A DNA stretch of 64,000 nucleotides from Aradus depressus (Eukaryota; Arthropoda; Insecta; Hemiptera; Aradidae). Both the position numbers and the translations under genes were made by a program. The notes under the pieces were generated by a model. The model worked only from the letters and a program-made list of their open reading frames with translations, did no database searches and was not told the DNA's origin. Below are positions 32,901 through 47,900 of this stretch, in pieces (position 1 is the first letter of the stretch; each line of letters opens with the position of its first letter). Where the stretch lies: assembly GCA_963662175.1 (NCBI GenBank), contig OY759218.1, positions 14,784,480 through 14,848,479 on the forward strand. Direction: 5' to 3'.

Positions 32901-35900
32901 AATTTCCAAATTTCCTGTAGAAATTATATCTCTGGTCTTTTACTGAATTTTGATTTCTACAGTAATTTTCGAAAAGGGCCTTAAAAATATCAAAAGTTGA
33001 AGACGTGCAATTTTGAAGAAAGTGCACGTATTTAAAGAAATTTAAATTAACAAACATTTCATTTGGGTTTATTCTAAATTTACTAAAGAGATGTCATATA
33101 GTTTTTCTAAATTTTTGCAAAAATGTTAAATCCAATCCAAAGGTATCAATTATCTTACTGGGTTAACAGGGAAAATGAATAGCATAGAATTTGAGAACAA
33201 ATATTAAATCTACATTATAAAATTAAAACTAAGATTGGAACAAAAATCAAACTATTTAAAAGAAAAATCTTACAAACTAAATTATTAAAACTATTTCAAT
33301 CTTTTTTTCTGTTTTATATTTTGGCCATTATTTATATCAATGTTTTATAATTTTGGGCATGTATATTTTGTACGTATAAATAAATAAAAGTACCTCCTTT
33401 GTGCATCAATTTCAATGTTATTTCCACCTTTTTGGTTCACCACACTTTAAGCCTAAACACTTTTCTCACTACATCTCAACTCAGACCTCTCACCTCCACC
33501 AGACAACTTCGACTCGTTCACACTAATTAGAACCGCTGATGGTCGTCGTTTGTTTTCCACTCATTAGCTCGTTCCAAAACAAATGCTACTTCATATAATT
33601 ATTCACTAATTTAGTTGCTTCTTTGTTTTTATACAAATTAATATAATTAATTTTTATACTATTAATAATTTGAATGTGTAATTTTATACATCACAATACA
33701 TACACGCAATAAGTAAATGTATTTAGAAAAAATTATAAAATACTAATAAATAATAAATACATTCAAGTCAAGTTCCCCCGAAACACCATCGCGATGAGGA
33801 CATCCTCATTCCTCCAACTTAATGGAAGTAGAGGAGGCCACGGTAGCCCGGGTGATTCCCCGTACCACCTCGCTCTGCCAGCTTCTGACCAGCAGTGGTG
33901 ACAGACCAAGAAAGATAGGAAGAACTGAATTTGAATAAATACATGGGGGGAGAATCTGGCCTCTGCCAGCACTTCTCTGAAATAGCAGTTCTCTCGGCCA
34001 GCAGCGCCTCAATCTTCGGGAGGATTGTCGGGATGGGAATGGGATGACAAAGATTGGGTAAAAGGATTTTCATGGAAGGAAAGTTTTGAATGGAAGTTTA
34101 GGAAACAGGACTTGATGAGGTCGTTGACAATAGAAATATTTCATTATGGAGGCTGAGATTAGAAACGTAGAAGGGTGCATCGACAATTGTTCTTAGGACT
34201 TTAGATTGGAATGACGTTGAATGAATGAACGTTTGATGATGTATGAATATTTAAACATTTTAGGGCAACCACGAATGCCGATTAGCAAAAAATAATAAAA
34301 TCTGTGAGGAGACAGACTACATTTTTATTTTGAAACATGTACAATAATCATTTCTCCCTACATCTCCACATTAATAGCTTTCAGTTTTCATGAGAGCCGC
34401 CTTTCTAATAGACCGTCCCATGAATTATGATTTTAACTCTACAATTTATAAATTGTATGCTGGTTTTAGTTCCTCAAAAAGCTCTCTTATGGTGGCTCTA
34501 AGTTGAACTTTTCTCAAAGCACAAGCACAAGGTGCAACCGACCTGCAGATCAATAACCGGACCAACTTTCTCTCACCTTTTCTATTCCATTTCAAAACAA
34601 ATCCAGACTCAGAAGAAAGAAGGCAATTGTGTACTATTGTTACGTGGAAATGTTCCAATATTAACCTGTAATGCATAAACACCTGATTAGTACATAAAGA
34701 AGGATCTCTCTACAGGTTGTTGCTGTTCCGACAGTTTATTATTGTTATCAAGATATGTTTAGTTTGTGTGATTATAAAATTGACTGACTAAACATAATAT
34801 AAAAGTATTGAATATATTATATACAAAAGTATTAAATATATAATATAGTATTGAATATATAATATATATATAATCATGACCAGTATTGAGAGGGAAATAT
34901 ACAGGGTTTTTTTTAGATGGCCCGGCTGAATTTCGCTGATAACGTTATAAAAAAAAAAATAAAAAATACGTATTTAATATTTTTCAGTCTAGTTCAAAAT
35001 TTCGACCTGTTTTTGAAAAAAAAATTATACGGGGTACCTCAGGACTAAATGTCATCTAAAGTCAGATCATTACATACCTATTCTCATTTATGAGAGGAAT
35101 TACTTGAAGTAATTATTCATTTTTCGAATTTATTATCCATTAATGTAATGATGTATACTAATATATAATATAATAATGATAAAAAATAAATAATAATATT
35201 GGATCAAGATGGAAAAAAAGTGTGAATAACTCGCAATGTATCCCCCAGCTTGAATTATTAACAGTTGACTACGTTTTCGCTTTTTCTCTTAGATTCTTCT
35301 GCCGATTTAATTCAAAATCAATAGGTGTCGGCCTTAGGAACAGGAATCAGAAATTAAATATTTTATCGATGCATTCATTCTATTGGTTTTGGAAGGAAAG
35401 CGAAAACTTAATTAATTAATTCTGGGGAAGTACATTGCAGGTGATTCACCATTTTCTCGAAAAAATCGTCTGTGAACACGATAAATCCCAATAGAATGAA
35501 TGCATCGACACGATATTTTATATGTGAATTCAGAATCCTCTAAGGACGACACATATTAATTTTCAGCCAACTGGACCAAAGGGAAGGTGGGATTAGGGTG
35601 GAGGCTTAATATAAAACTCTTATAACTGCTGATGTAATGTATCGATACAAAATTCAGAATTCAGAAGCCCCTATGTAAGTCCATATTTTAAAAAAAACTT
35701 ACGTTTTTCTTTATTTTTATTGATTTTCAGCCCAAACGGTCGATTGGTTTTGGAAAGAAAGCGAAAACGTAATTGATTAACTGGTTCTGGGGAAGTACAT
35801 TGCCGGTGACTAACCGACTTTTTATATTATCTATTTAGCCTCATCAATCTTTGCCTAAAAACTTTCAGTTAAATTGGTTGAGTAGTTTTCAAGATATCTT

Positions 35901-38900
35901 ACCTAACCACGTTAAAATATTATAAGACCATTTGACCCACTGAGTATAAAATGAGCAGGTAATTTTTTTAAATAAATAACAAAGTTCTCCTGAAATATTA
36001 CTATTAGAGTAAGTACTCTAACCAGAATTTCCTAGGAGAGTGAAGTCCCCTAAATAATATATATATCGAGAAGGACCCCACCTTCTCTGGGGAATTACAA
36101 CCTTCCTAAGTCTTTCTAACTAGCAACAAGTTTTTATCTTAAAATACCCCGTAATTTCACTTCTACATCTATACGAAGTGTAGATGAAGTTATGTAATCT
36201 GTCAGAAATTCGAGGTCGAGTTTTCACCGGAATTTGACGATTTCCGACCTGAGGTCGTCGCAATCATCAATGAAGGTAAGACTAAATATATGGTGTACGA
36301 GAAAGCACCCAGACAGGAGGACATGAAAGTATTGGTCCGGACCCTTCGCATTCGAACAGGTGTCTGAGTTCACTTACCTGGGATCACAGATAACATGTGA
36401 CAATAAGACTTTTGTGGAGACTAAGAAACGGATCATGTCACCCAATCGCTGCTACTTTGGGCTACGGAAGCAACTGGCGAGCAACCTTGTGTCTCGGCGC
36501 ACAAAGACGGTCCTGTACAAAACGCTAATCCGCCCTGTGGCTCGGAAACATGGACCACAACTAAAGCCGAGGAAAAGTCCTCCGTCGAGTTTTTGGCCCC
36601 GTTTGCGCCGGAGGAGAATGTAGGCGCAGAAGCAATCAGGAGGTGTACGAGCTGTACAACAAGCCAGACATTGCTACGGTGGTAAAACTGGGCAGACTTA
36701 GATGGGCCGGCCATGTCGCGAGAATGCATGAGGATATGATCCCGATGAAACTTCTATATGTAAGTCGGAGAGTGGGAAGACAGAGGCTGTGGTGGTCTGA
36801 CTGCGCCAGGAGCATCGGGATCCGTAACTGGATGACAGCAGCAACAAAACAGGGACACATGGCGATTGATGTTGGAAGAAGTCAAGACTCGTCAGCGGGT
36901 TGTAGAGCTACACTAAAGTAAAGTTTCGACCTGATTTTAAAAATGAAAAAAATATATATATACTTCCCCAGTATGTTTTAGGTTTCCTTTCAAAGCCAGT
37001 CGACTGTATCGGCTAAAACTCAATACATATTTGACTTACATAGTGGCTTCTGAAACCTCATCTAAAATTGTCGATTCATTACATAGGCAGTAATTCTGGT
37101 GATTACGGGACCGGGCTACACCGTTTATAGCTAGAGTATTAGCATACAGCTACTGTAAGTGTGAATTATGTAATCCAATTCGATAAGAAGTTAATTTTTC
37201 AAATTTTATGAAGATGGGCCTCATCAAAATAATATCTTCCAAGCCGGCTTAAAGCTTCTTTAGAGCTTTCATAATTTCTCTCATTAAGTGCTTTCATAAT
37301 TTCATAATTTTGTTTTATAATCCATTAAGTAAAATGCAATTAGCACTTTAAATTTAATTTTTTCATTGGATTATACTCAGCCTCAAATGATGTGGTTATT
37401 GCTATGTGACAGGTAACCCGGCGTCCAATGGTTGCCACCATATTCTAAACATTCATAGTAGCTGTCCTTTATGTTTTTCCAGAACCCTCTAAGGACGACA
37501 CCTATTGATTTTCAGCCAAATCAGGCAAAGGGAAAGGGAGGATTAGGGGGGAGGCTTAACACAAAAACTCTAATAATTGCCGTTGTAATGAATGTATCTA
37601 CCCAAAATTTCATATGCGAATTCAAAAGCCCGTAAGGACAACACTTATTAATTGGAAGGTGAAGATCAGAGTGGGGCTCAGGCTCAACTTAAAACCACCA
37701 ATAACTGCCGATGTAATGAACGTATCTACATGAATTTAGTATGTGAATTTGAAAGCCCCTATGTAAGCAACTATCGTTTATTAGTCCAAATGGTCGATTG
37801 GTTTTGGGGTGGGGGGCGAAAAGTGAATTGATTAATTCGTGCTGGGGAAGTACATAGCCGGTGATTCACAACTTTTTTTCTATTAGATTTATGATCTGGG
37901 TTTTTACAATTTTACTTCCTTATACCTATTGTATAAGAAAGAACCTATTGTAATCGTGCGAAAATCCGAACGCGAGCTTTCAACGAATTTACCCATTCCA
38001 GAGTCTCCTGAACCCTTTTTGACCTAGTTCGCGATTCGGCCTGTGTGTATTTGATTGGATTGTGCGTCGGTTCAGTTCTTGTCTTTTCAGTTGTGTGAGG
38101 GATTCCACGTCAGTCTTCTGTATAGGTAGATCCCTACATCCCCAGAACTTGATCGGAATCAGAAATCGGTATATTATTGAAGGAAACTGGAGGACAGGAT
38201 TGGTGTCTCAGAGTGAAGGTAATACGGTGGCACACTTCTGTTCATTAATTTCCACTCTCCACTCCTGACACCATCATGCCTTGAAGAACGACAGGAAGGA
38301 AAAATGAAAAAGGCGATGATGGATGATATCTCTGTTTCGAAGTAGAGATCGCTACAGGGGTAGTCATCCGTATGTGTAGGGGAAGTTATGTAAAGTGTTT
38401 CTGGTGAGGAAAGTCTCTTTGTAAACGTTTGCAAAATCACAACATAGGATATTCAACTCTTTTTGGCAAAAATAGGAGCCAAAATTAAGAAACAAGAAAT
38501 TGGGATTTGGGAGAGTACACCAGACAAGAATACCTCATAATCATCTTCAGATTGCTTTGCAAGAGAAAATTCATCCTCCTTCATAATAATAATAAAAAAA
38601 TTTATTTCCGTTAAACCAATACATGGTAAACAGGATACGTGAAAAGAATTTATACATTAAGATAGCCTATAAATTAGATTTATAACTACTTGAGTCTAAC
38701 ACACCTATGATTAGTAGTAATAACAAAACTATTAAAAAAACTAAAATGAAATTAATAAAAACTGAACAAATAAATACTTAAAAATATATGAGTACATAAA
38801 CAAAATTAATACATGATACATTTATAATAAGTAGACACATTTTTCAATTTAATAAAAATTAAGATAACTATTTTTCAAAAAAAAATCTTCGGAAGTGTTT

Positions 38901-41900
38901 TTATCCCAACGATGTTTCGGGACGTTCTTACGTCCCATCATCAGGTCCCAATGTGCGAGATATAGAAAAGAAAGAAAACAATGTAACTATAACAATATAT
39001 GAAAAATAATAATCAATTATAAATTAATGTATAAAAAAGTCTAAATAAATAAAAAACTATAAATGAATAAATAAAACAATAACGTACATTGGACTGACCT
39101 TTAAGGTGTGAAGGAACTCTGCCCAAAAAATAAAAATGATAGCTTTGTATCAAATTATGTTTTTCGATATGAAACACAATTCTTTATTGTGATTATATTA
39201 TTATTTTTGAACAGTGAGAATAAAATTCCGTTTCTGTGTTTAGGGTTTCCTCTAACATGAACATTTTTAGTTGAAATTTAAATTTCTTTATTGTATCTAT
39301 TGACTTCAAGAAGTGGGGAAGGGCATTAAATAAATTAATTCCTTTATGAGTTATACTTTTTTTCAGAAAGAGAAGAGCAATGTTTAGTTATTCGAAAGTC
39401 TTCTTTCTTCCTGGTATTGTAATCGTGATTAGTATTGTTGAGAGGGAAAATATTTATAAGTTGTTTAAATATTATAATGTGGGAATTCCTAATAACAAGT
39501 TAAGTAATATCAGAACAATAAAATTACTTTTTTCTTTTCAATAAATCGTTTTTCTTATTAATATTTGTAATTTTAAATATATATAAATGATCAATTTTAT
39601 AATTTTGAATCTATCAATTATTTTGAGGGAAGTTTGTGAGCATCTGTCCCTGTTGCCTCCCCTCACTTTTACTTCCCGAGCATATAGAAGTATAGGGGAA
39701 GTTATGTTGGTTTCTTCGGAATCCTCTGATTCCAAAAATTAAAAAAAAAAAACTTCTGGAGAATGAAATTGTATGTCTCCAGAAATCCATATAGACGACA
39801 CTTATTGAGTTTCAGGAAAATAGGCCAAAGGGGAAGGGGAGCTTAACACAAAGCCCCAATAACTTTTTTTAAATTCTTTATTTTGAATATTTACAATCGG
39901 TATAAACAGTGGTGGATTAACCAATAGGCAAACCTAGGCAGGTGCCTAGGGCCCCCGATGATAAAGGGGCCCCCGATGCTGAAGGCCCCAATGAAAAAAA
40001 AAAAAAAAAAAAAACTTGTCACTTTTAAAATGATTTTACACGCTTTTGGGAAAAATAATTCAGGTCCAATTTGACAAGGAATTTGACCCGAGTTATTTTT
40101 CCCAATAAAAGGTATGAGGGGCCCCCTATTAAGCATGATTTTTTTTTAAAATAAAAAAACAAATCGGCTTTTTCATTTGAGGGGGGGGGGGGGGGGGGGT
40201 TAAAAATAGGGGGCCCCCACATTTTATCTATATATACTTCGAAAGAATATGATTATGTACAAAATAATAGTAGAGAAAAAAAAAAAAAAAAAAAAAAAAA
40301 TGTAAATAATATAATATGTACAAAACAAAGAGAAAATATTAAATTTAATGAAGAATAAACATAAACATAAAAATTAAATAAATAATAATAAAGATATAAT
40401 AAAATGAACATGAAAGGCCTTCAACTCGAAACACCCGGTTCTCTGCCATCCCCATCCCTCCAACTTAATGGGGGGAGGGGAGGCCGTGGGGGCTCAAGTG
40501 GTCCCCCCTGCCTTCTCGCCTCGCCAATCACTGTCCAGCAGTGGAGGCAGGCCAAGAAGGAGGAGAGTTGAAGGTAAGAGGATTACATGAGGGGAGAAGC
40601 TGGTCATCACCGTCACTCCCTAAATATTTTTGCTACAGTAGCAGGCCGAAATTTTGTATGATGATTGATGTCTCTGAGTAAAACACCTATCGATTTTCAA
40701 CAAAATTGGTAAATTGGTTCCGCCAAGCTGCTCAATGCGGCCCGCGGAAGTATTCGAAAACGTGAAAACCCCACCCACACCTTTTTTTTCTTCGGGTAGT
40801 TAATTTTAAAGAGAATACAGAATTAGCCATTACCTGTAATAATAATAATAATAATAGTAAACGTCTTTATTTATTTTTTATTTTTACAGATGTACATTAA
40901 TAATAATAATAATATTAATAATATTGACAGACAATACTCATGGTCAGATTGACCGTCTGAGGGGTTATCTCTTCTATTTCTACTCGATAATACACATATA
41001 CAAAAGTGACAAAATAAAAATAAAATATTTCAAATACAAATGCAGTAATTTACAAAATTAACTTAAACGATCCTTTAAAAAAACTAACAAAAAATAAAAA
41101 TAAAAAACATCTTCCTGTTTATATATTATTAATAATTAAATTCTGAAACTAGCTCAAATCTATTAGCCATTACCTGTATACTCCTAGAAAGAATAGCCTA
41201 ACGGTTCTATCTGAATAAGAAAGATTAACGTGGGTCCTAAAATTAATTGCGGGCTCTACCAGAAGTTAAGGCTGGTTAAAGTGAATCACGTCATTTTCCT
41301 TCTTTACTTTTTACTTCCCCAGCTATACGAAATATGGGGTAAGTTATGTAATCGGTAAAAAATTCGATGCGGAGTTTTCAACGGAATTTCATATTTTGCG
41401 ACCTCCAGATTTCAAATATGAAAAACAAAATGTTTGTCTGACACACAATCTGTGAACTCGATAACTCCCGATAAAAACAATGTATCGACACGAAATTTTA
41501 TATGTGTAACCAAAACCTCTTAAGGACAACACCTATCAATTTTCAGCCAAATCGGAGGGGTATTAGGGAAGAGGCTTAACACAAAAATAATAACTGCCGA
41601 TGGAATGTATCACATGAAATTTCATATTTGAAGTCAGAACCCTATAGCCTGTCATATTTCAGCTATATCGGCCGAAGCAAGTTCAGAAGTGGGGGCTCAA
41701 TTAAAAAACCTTTATAACTGCAGATATAATGAATTTATCGACACAGGAACCCTTATGTAAGACAACTATTGAATATTAGCGCAAAACGCCTCCTGGTTTT
41801 GAAGAGGGAGCGAAAAGTTAATTGATTAATTCGTTTTGGGGAAGTACATTTCCCGTGATTCACCGACAACTTTTCTCTTTCTGTCATTTCGTTATTCGAA

Positions 41901-44900
41901 ATTTTGCAAACATTCATGGTCAACATTCCTCACGCAAAACTAGAATTTTGAAAAATATTTTTAAAACACTTTTTTGATTATCCTCTCAAAATATGTATGT
42001 CATAATAGTCTATTTTTGAGATTAGATTTCAAATTATATCCCTTTTAACCTGATAATTTTGTGACCTCAAATTTTACCATACATCTCCCTAATTCAGCCA
42101 TAAACATGAAATATCTACTTGATGATGATTAAATTTGTTAATGACAATATTCATTATTTTTGTAATCCGGCAAAAATGTTCATGGAATATGAGGAGTCTA
42201 GGGATCATAGAGCCACATACGAGGGGTGATCAAAGTTCCAGGACTGATTTTTTAAAAATGTATTTAAAAAATGTACTAGTTATTGTACATTGTCTCCTTC
42301 AAAGTACTCCCCTTGGGAAGCTATACATTTTTCCCACCGCCGTTTCCACTGCTGGAAGGACCCTGAGAACTCATCTTCTGGAATGCTGTTCAGCTCATTT
42401 TTCTTTAATTTCGTCAGTTGAGTAAAATCTCTGCCCTTTTAAGGGTCTATTGAGTTTCGGAAACAGGAAAAAGGCAGCAGGGGCCAGGTCTGGTGAGTAT
42501 GGGGGCTGGAGGATGATGGCCATGGCGTTTTTTGTGCAATAATCTCGAATGAGCAACGCAGAATGAACAGGCGCGTTGTCATGGTGCAGCATCCACTCCC
42601 CACTTCGCCACAGCTCAGGTCTCTTCCTTCTCACAGCCTCGCGCAAATGTTTCAATCGTTTTCAAAGTAACGAAAACGATTAATTGTCTCACCTCGTGGA
42701 AGAAATTCGTAGTAGACGAATTCTTCCCAGTCGAAGAAAACAGTGATCATGACCTTGATATTTGATTTGACTTGCGAGCTTTTTTGGGTGTTGGAGAGGA
42801 TTTTGTCTTCCATTGTGATGATTGGAAAAGCCTCTTGCAACATCTGAAAAGTTTCTGTAAAAGTTTTATCCAACTTCACACAAACCCGTTGGTCTTCTTT
42901 TTGATTCAAAATATCACAAAATAACCAAACACGAAAAATGTGTTTCACAAAAACGTCTGTTACTTCACAGAAAAGTAGTTGTAGAGAATCTACAAAAACA
43001 GTTCAGGAAGTGTCACAGCAACTAATGCTGCCAACCGTACCGCTCCTCGATGCTTCGTTGGCGAGTAATCCGAAAAGTCCTGGAACTTTTTGATCACCCC
43101 TCGTACATAGTCATATAAACAAGCTAGGGGCTTCTAAATTCTCATAGTAAATTTCGTGTCGATACATTCATTACATCGGCAGTTATTAGGATTTTTGAGT
43201 CGAGTCCCTCTGATTCTCCGCTTCCTTTTGGCCGATTTCGTGGAAAAGGAATAGGTGCTGTTCTTATAGTGTGTGAAATTAAGTATAAAATGTCATGTCA
43301 AAACATTCATTACAACGACAATAGTTATTAATGTTTTTGATTTGAGCCCCCCCCCCCCTCAGATTCCCCCTTCCCTAAGACCAATTCAGCCTAAAATTAA
43401 CTGCTGTCATCCTTATGTGTTTTTGAATTTACGTATGAAATTTCATGTCATTACATTCATTACAACGACAGTTATTAGAAAATCAATTGGTGTCGTCCTT
43501 ATGGGTTTCTGGAGAGACATATATTAAAATTTGTGTTGATATATTCATTCTATCGGGAGTTATCGTGTTCACAGACTCACATACAGACATTTTTTTTTTC
43601 ATTTTTTTGGTTCAGGGAGTCGTAAAACTTGAAATTTCGTTGAGAACTCAGCATCGAATTTGTGACCGATTAATTCCCCTATACTTGTACTTCGTATAGA
43701 TGGGGAAGTAAAAAGGACGCGAGTTTATTTTAAATAGGAAAATATTTCTCTCCTGAGATTGGTTGTGGGTTGTGTTAGGGTGAGGGATGAGCAGGCCCAC
43801 TGCTGCCCCTTCTGTGCCATGATTAGAATAAGAACCTGACTAGCTATTTGGGAGATTTTCCGGTAGATGTCTCTCAACAACAGGCACAGCTCAACTTACT
43901 AATAGTTTCAGATATTTATTTGTTTGTTTTCCCAAGTTTGGTGTTAAGGAAAACTTTAAAAGACTAATATGTACTTATTACTTTATTTAATTTAAACTTT
44001 TAATTAATGTCAGTATTATACTTGTTTTGTTTTTAGAATGAGGTTATTATATTTTATTTTATAACTTTTGGGTTGTGTAAGGAGATTCTGAATTTATAAA
44101 TTATATATTCATCACAGCTACATTTCTCCCATTTATTTTTTGTTTTTTTAGAAAAAACAATAAACTGGGACATTTATATGTTGATTGGTAAATATTCATA
44201 AACCAACAAAAAAAAAATATATAAAAACGATCACTGGAATTTACAAACTGTTATATTTCAAGTCAACATTTTACAATAAATAAGTTAAGATAAAAACTTA
44301 TAAAATGCTTAGAATTGTTTTTTTATTTTATTTTTTTAACCTAGCAATTACAGTTTCTCAAGTACTCTCATCATCAGTATCTATAATTTATTTGTTCTTT
44401 ATGTTAACATTTTTTCATATCAATCAAAATCTTCTTTTTACAGAACATATTTATTGACATATTTATTTAAGCTCCAAGTCAAGACATAAAGGTCATGTAG
44501 AGGTTGACTCAATAAATACGTCGGGCCCTCTTCTTCGATATGTGGGATACCCATCCTCACCCGTAACTGTGGTACTTTTTGGAACAGCGGCCGTCCTTCA
44601 TGCAAGGTGACTGGGTATTCATGACTCCACAAGGATCATGGCTCATATAAGTCTTAACGATCTTATATAATTCCGGGTCCTCAGCGGGATTTGGAAGCTG
44701 CCCTGGTAACAGAATCTATCTGAGCAGGTCTAATTTTATCTTCCAGCCATACGAGTAAATGTGCTTTAGAAAGAGTACGTATGACAATGACACCTCCAAA
44801 TACTTTATACTTTGTGATAAAATTCATTAATTTTTTAAGTTTCATATGAAAAACCCAGGAAAGGATATCATACCTATCATGAGGAGTCTGTCCCGGAGGT

Positions 44901-47900
44901 ACCACATTACATATTTCATCCCATTTTGGATTTGTAGTAATAGTAATAAACAAATATCTGGGCGTGAATGCTTTCATACGTAGCAGAAGGCGTCTTGTGT
45001 ACTCTCATGCATGTACCGCGGGCTACCAGTGAAACTCGAAGGGAGGATCACTAAGCTCCCGAGCTGGTCTGCATTACCGTCCTTTCTCCGTGCATCCTGC
45101 AGGTGAATGTCACTTTCGACCCTCAATTTTATCTGATTAGTCCTGTTATAGATTAACCTTTCATTTTCTATTTTGGCGTACATGTCAACTCAAAATTGGT
45201 TTAACAGCTGTCTAAAATAGAACAAATGGTACTGTTACTTTCTAATCATTATTGGGTATGAGTAAAGTTGTAAAGCCAATTTGTATAGAAGTATATTTAT
45301 TATTATTATTATTGTGAACCTTAAGGAAGCAAATAAAAAGGCTATTATTATTATTATTATTGTCTATTTCACAAAATATATGGAAGTACTTTCGGTATTT
45401 AATGCCATTTAGTATTTGTTAAGTCGTGGCTGAAGATTGTAGCAATACCGAAAGTACTCCCATATATGTATTTTATATATTTTGTGGAATATATAATATT
45501 TTTAAAAACATACATTTTTCTTTATTTTTTTAAGTGTGTAGAAAATGTCAAGTATGATGTATAAGTAAGTATATGTAAATGTTTACGACTTAATTTTTAT
45601 TAAGTGTTTCACAATATCTCTGCAAAAATGTTAAGTATCATTATGTGTTATTAGTCTTGTTGATCCTATCTAAATTAAGCAAAAAAATTCATAAATAGTG
45701 AGTCTAATGGGTAATTATCAGAGGAGGGAACTAAACTCAAAAACCCTAGTAACTGCTAATTTGTTTCCGGTGGGCATAGGCTATACATCTTCACGCTTTA
45801 TCAAGATGCAGTTGAGCAGTGATGGTAAATGTGAAGCAAGTCGAAGGAGAAACGGTCATTTATTGCATACGCTACTAAACCGTTGAAGATATATCAAAAT
45901 GTCAATAAAACGTCCGCTACAGCATACCTATCTGTAACGAGAAATTTTTTTTATGTATTCTGTGTCTTTTTATTTATAATTTTTAGTATTTCATCACTTT
46001 TTATCTAAACTTATTTATTGTAAAATGTTGACTTGAACTATAACAGTTTTTTTAAATTCCAGTCATTTAATTTTTTTTTTTTTGGTTTATGTGTGTTTAC
46101 CAATCAACAAATAATTTTTTTATATCTGTAACTGATAGCCTTTAATAAGAGTTTTTATCTCACATAAATCTGTCTGTCCGCAGCATGTTTGAATCAGTAG
46201 ATTAGGCACAAAGGGAAAATTCCTTAGACCGTCTATGGTGTAGTGTTTTCTGAATGAACCCTAGCTTGACCATTTTTTGTGGTTGACATTGACCACTAAA
46301 AAACGCCACTTTGTGAAGCCAAATTTCCCGTTAACTAGGAGCCTAAGGTCTTAACCAGAGGATTGGTAGAGGTGAGCTGAAAAAGAGAAATGGCTCTCCT
46401 TTCTCTTCTCCGTGAATTATTACCCTATTTTAGAGGCAATTGAGTGTGAACCACCTATTCGTGCCACTTAGGCCATACTGAAGGGTAATCGTTGCTAACC
46501 AGACTAGCAACCCGTTTTCAGAAATAGGCTGTCTAAATGAACAATATATGTACACTCAGAGCGTACAGCAGGTATGGTCAAGCATTTTAAGGTGCGGGCC
46601 AGATAGAAAATTCAAAAGTTACAATATGGAGTCTAAAGGGACACTGGCTAATAGCTCAATGAGACGAAGTTTATTCACTCACTCTATATAAATGCAAATA
46701 AATACTTACACATTCATTAAATAAATATAAAAAAATAAATATCCATGCAATAATATAGACCACTAAAAAACGCACGTTTTTTAAAAATATTGTCTATTTC
46801 ACAAAATATATGGGAGTACTTTCGGTATTGCTACAATTTTCAGCCACGACTTAACAAATACTAAATGGCATTAAATACCGAAAGCACTCCAATATATTTT
46901 GTGAAATAGACTATAGGTTATATTATATACAATACAAATAAGTTTTTATTTATATTTTTTATAATGAGTAAGACATTATAACACAAATATTAATAACAAA
47001 TATAAGGACTCGAAGTTAAGGGCGGATAAACCTGTTAGTTTCGTATTGGCAAATGAGAAAATCACATCTGGTGGCAACAACTTCGAAAAAATGATAAATG
47101 ACAAATCAATAATGCATAAAAATGACTAATGTTCATTGCTGGAGGTTCGCCACTATCAGCTACACCTGGGTCTCTAGTGGCTCGGCCGGTCCTATGTCGG
47201 GGTAAGTGGGAAAACAGAGTTCAGAATGCACCTGCCAGGGCGAGTGAGCGACACAGGCCACATACTCGGGGGGCACACCTTACCGTACCAATAATAATAA
47301 TAATATTTATATAATATATATGTAATAATTTTTTAATTGAACAAGATGTTATAATAAAAGTTATAGAACATAAAATTATGAAAAAAAAAAGGGGTCAAAA
47401 TAGGATATCTCCTGGCTCTTCGCTACCTGCAAAGGCGTCCTCATGGCCTGATTTTCCAGGACTGGCTGGCAGGGTTCACATTCAATACATCAATACCGAG
47501 GATGACATCAAAGCAGACATCCCCACAATGTAACGATGCTCAAATGCGGTCGCCTTTATCGCAATCGACCGACCCGACCCACTCCTTGAAATGCGCTCTC
47601 CATTCGCTCTAGTAAGGTTGCAGTGCTGTAGGTCGACTTGGCGCAGATCCGCCCGTTGTCCATATTCTGTACACAGCAATCTAGATGTCAAATTTCGTAT
47701 AAATACATTCATTACGTCGGGAGGTATCTTGTCTATGATACTACATAGACATACATCAATTTTTACTCCCCAGCTATATGTGGTACAGAGGAAGTTACGT
47801 AATTGGTCAAACATCATTTCATATTTTTCAACGCTCTGAATCCAAAAAATTAAAAAAAATTCAGCGTGTGTGTCCTTGGACTCGATATTTTCGCATAAAA

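Noticed and set aside
36433..36860. Minus-strand frames of 98 and 74 codons
   Set aside because: Antisense to the LINE reverse-transcriptase relic 36255-36921.
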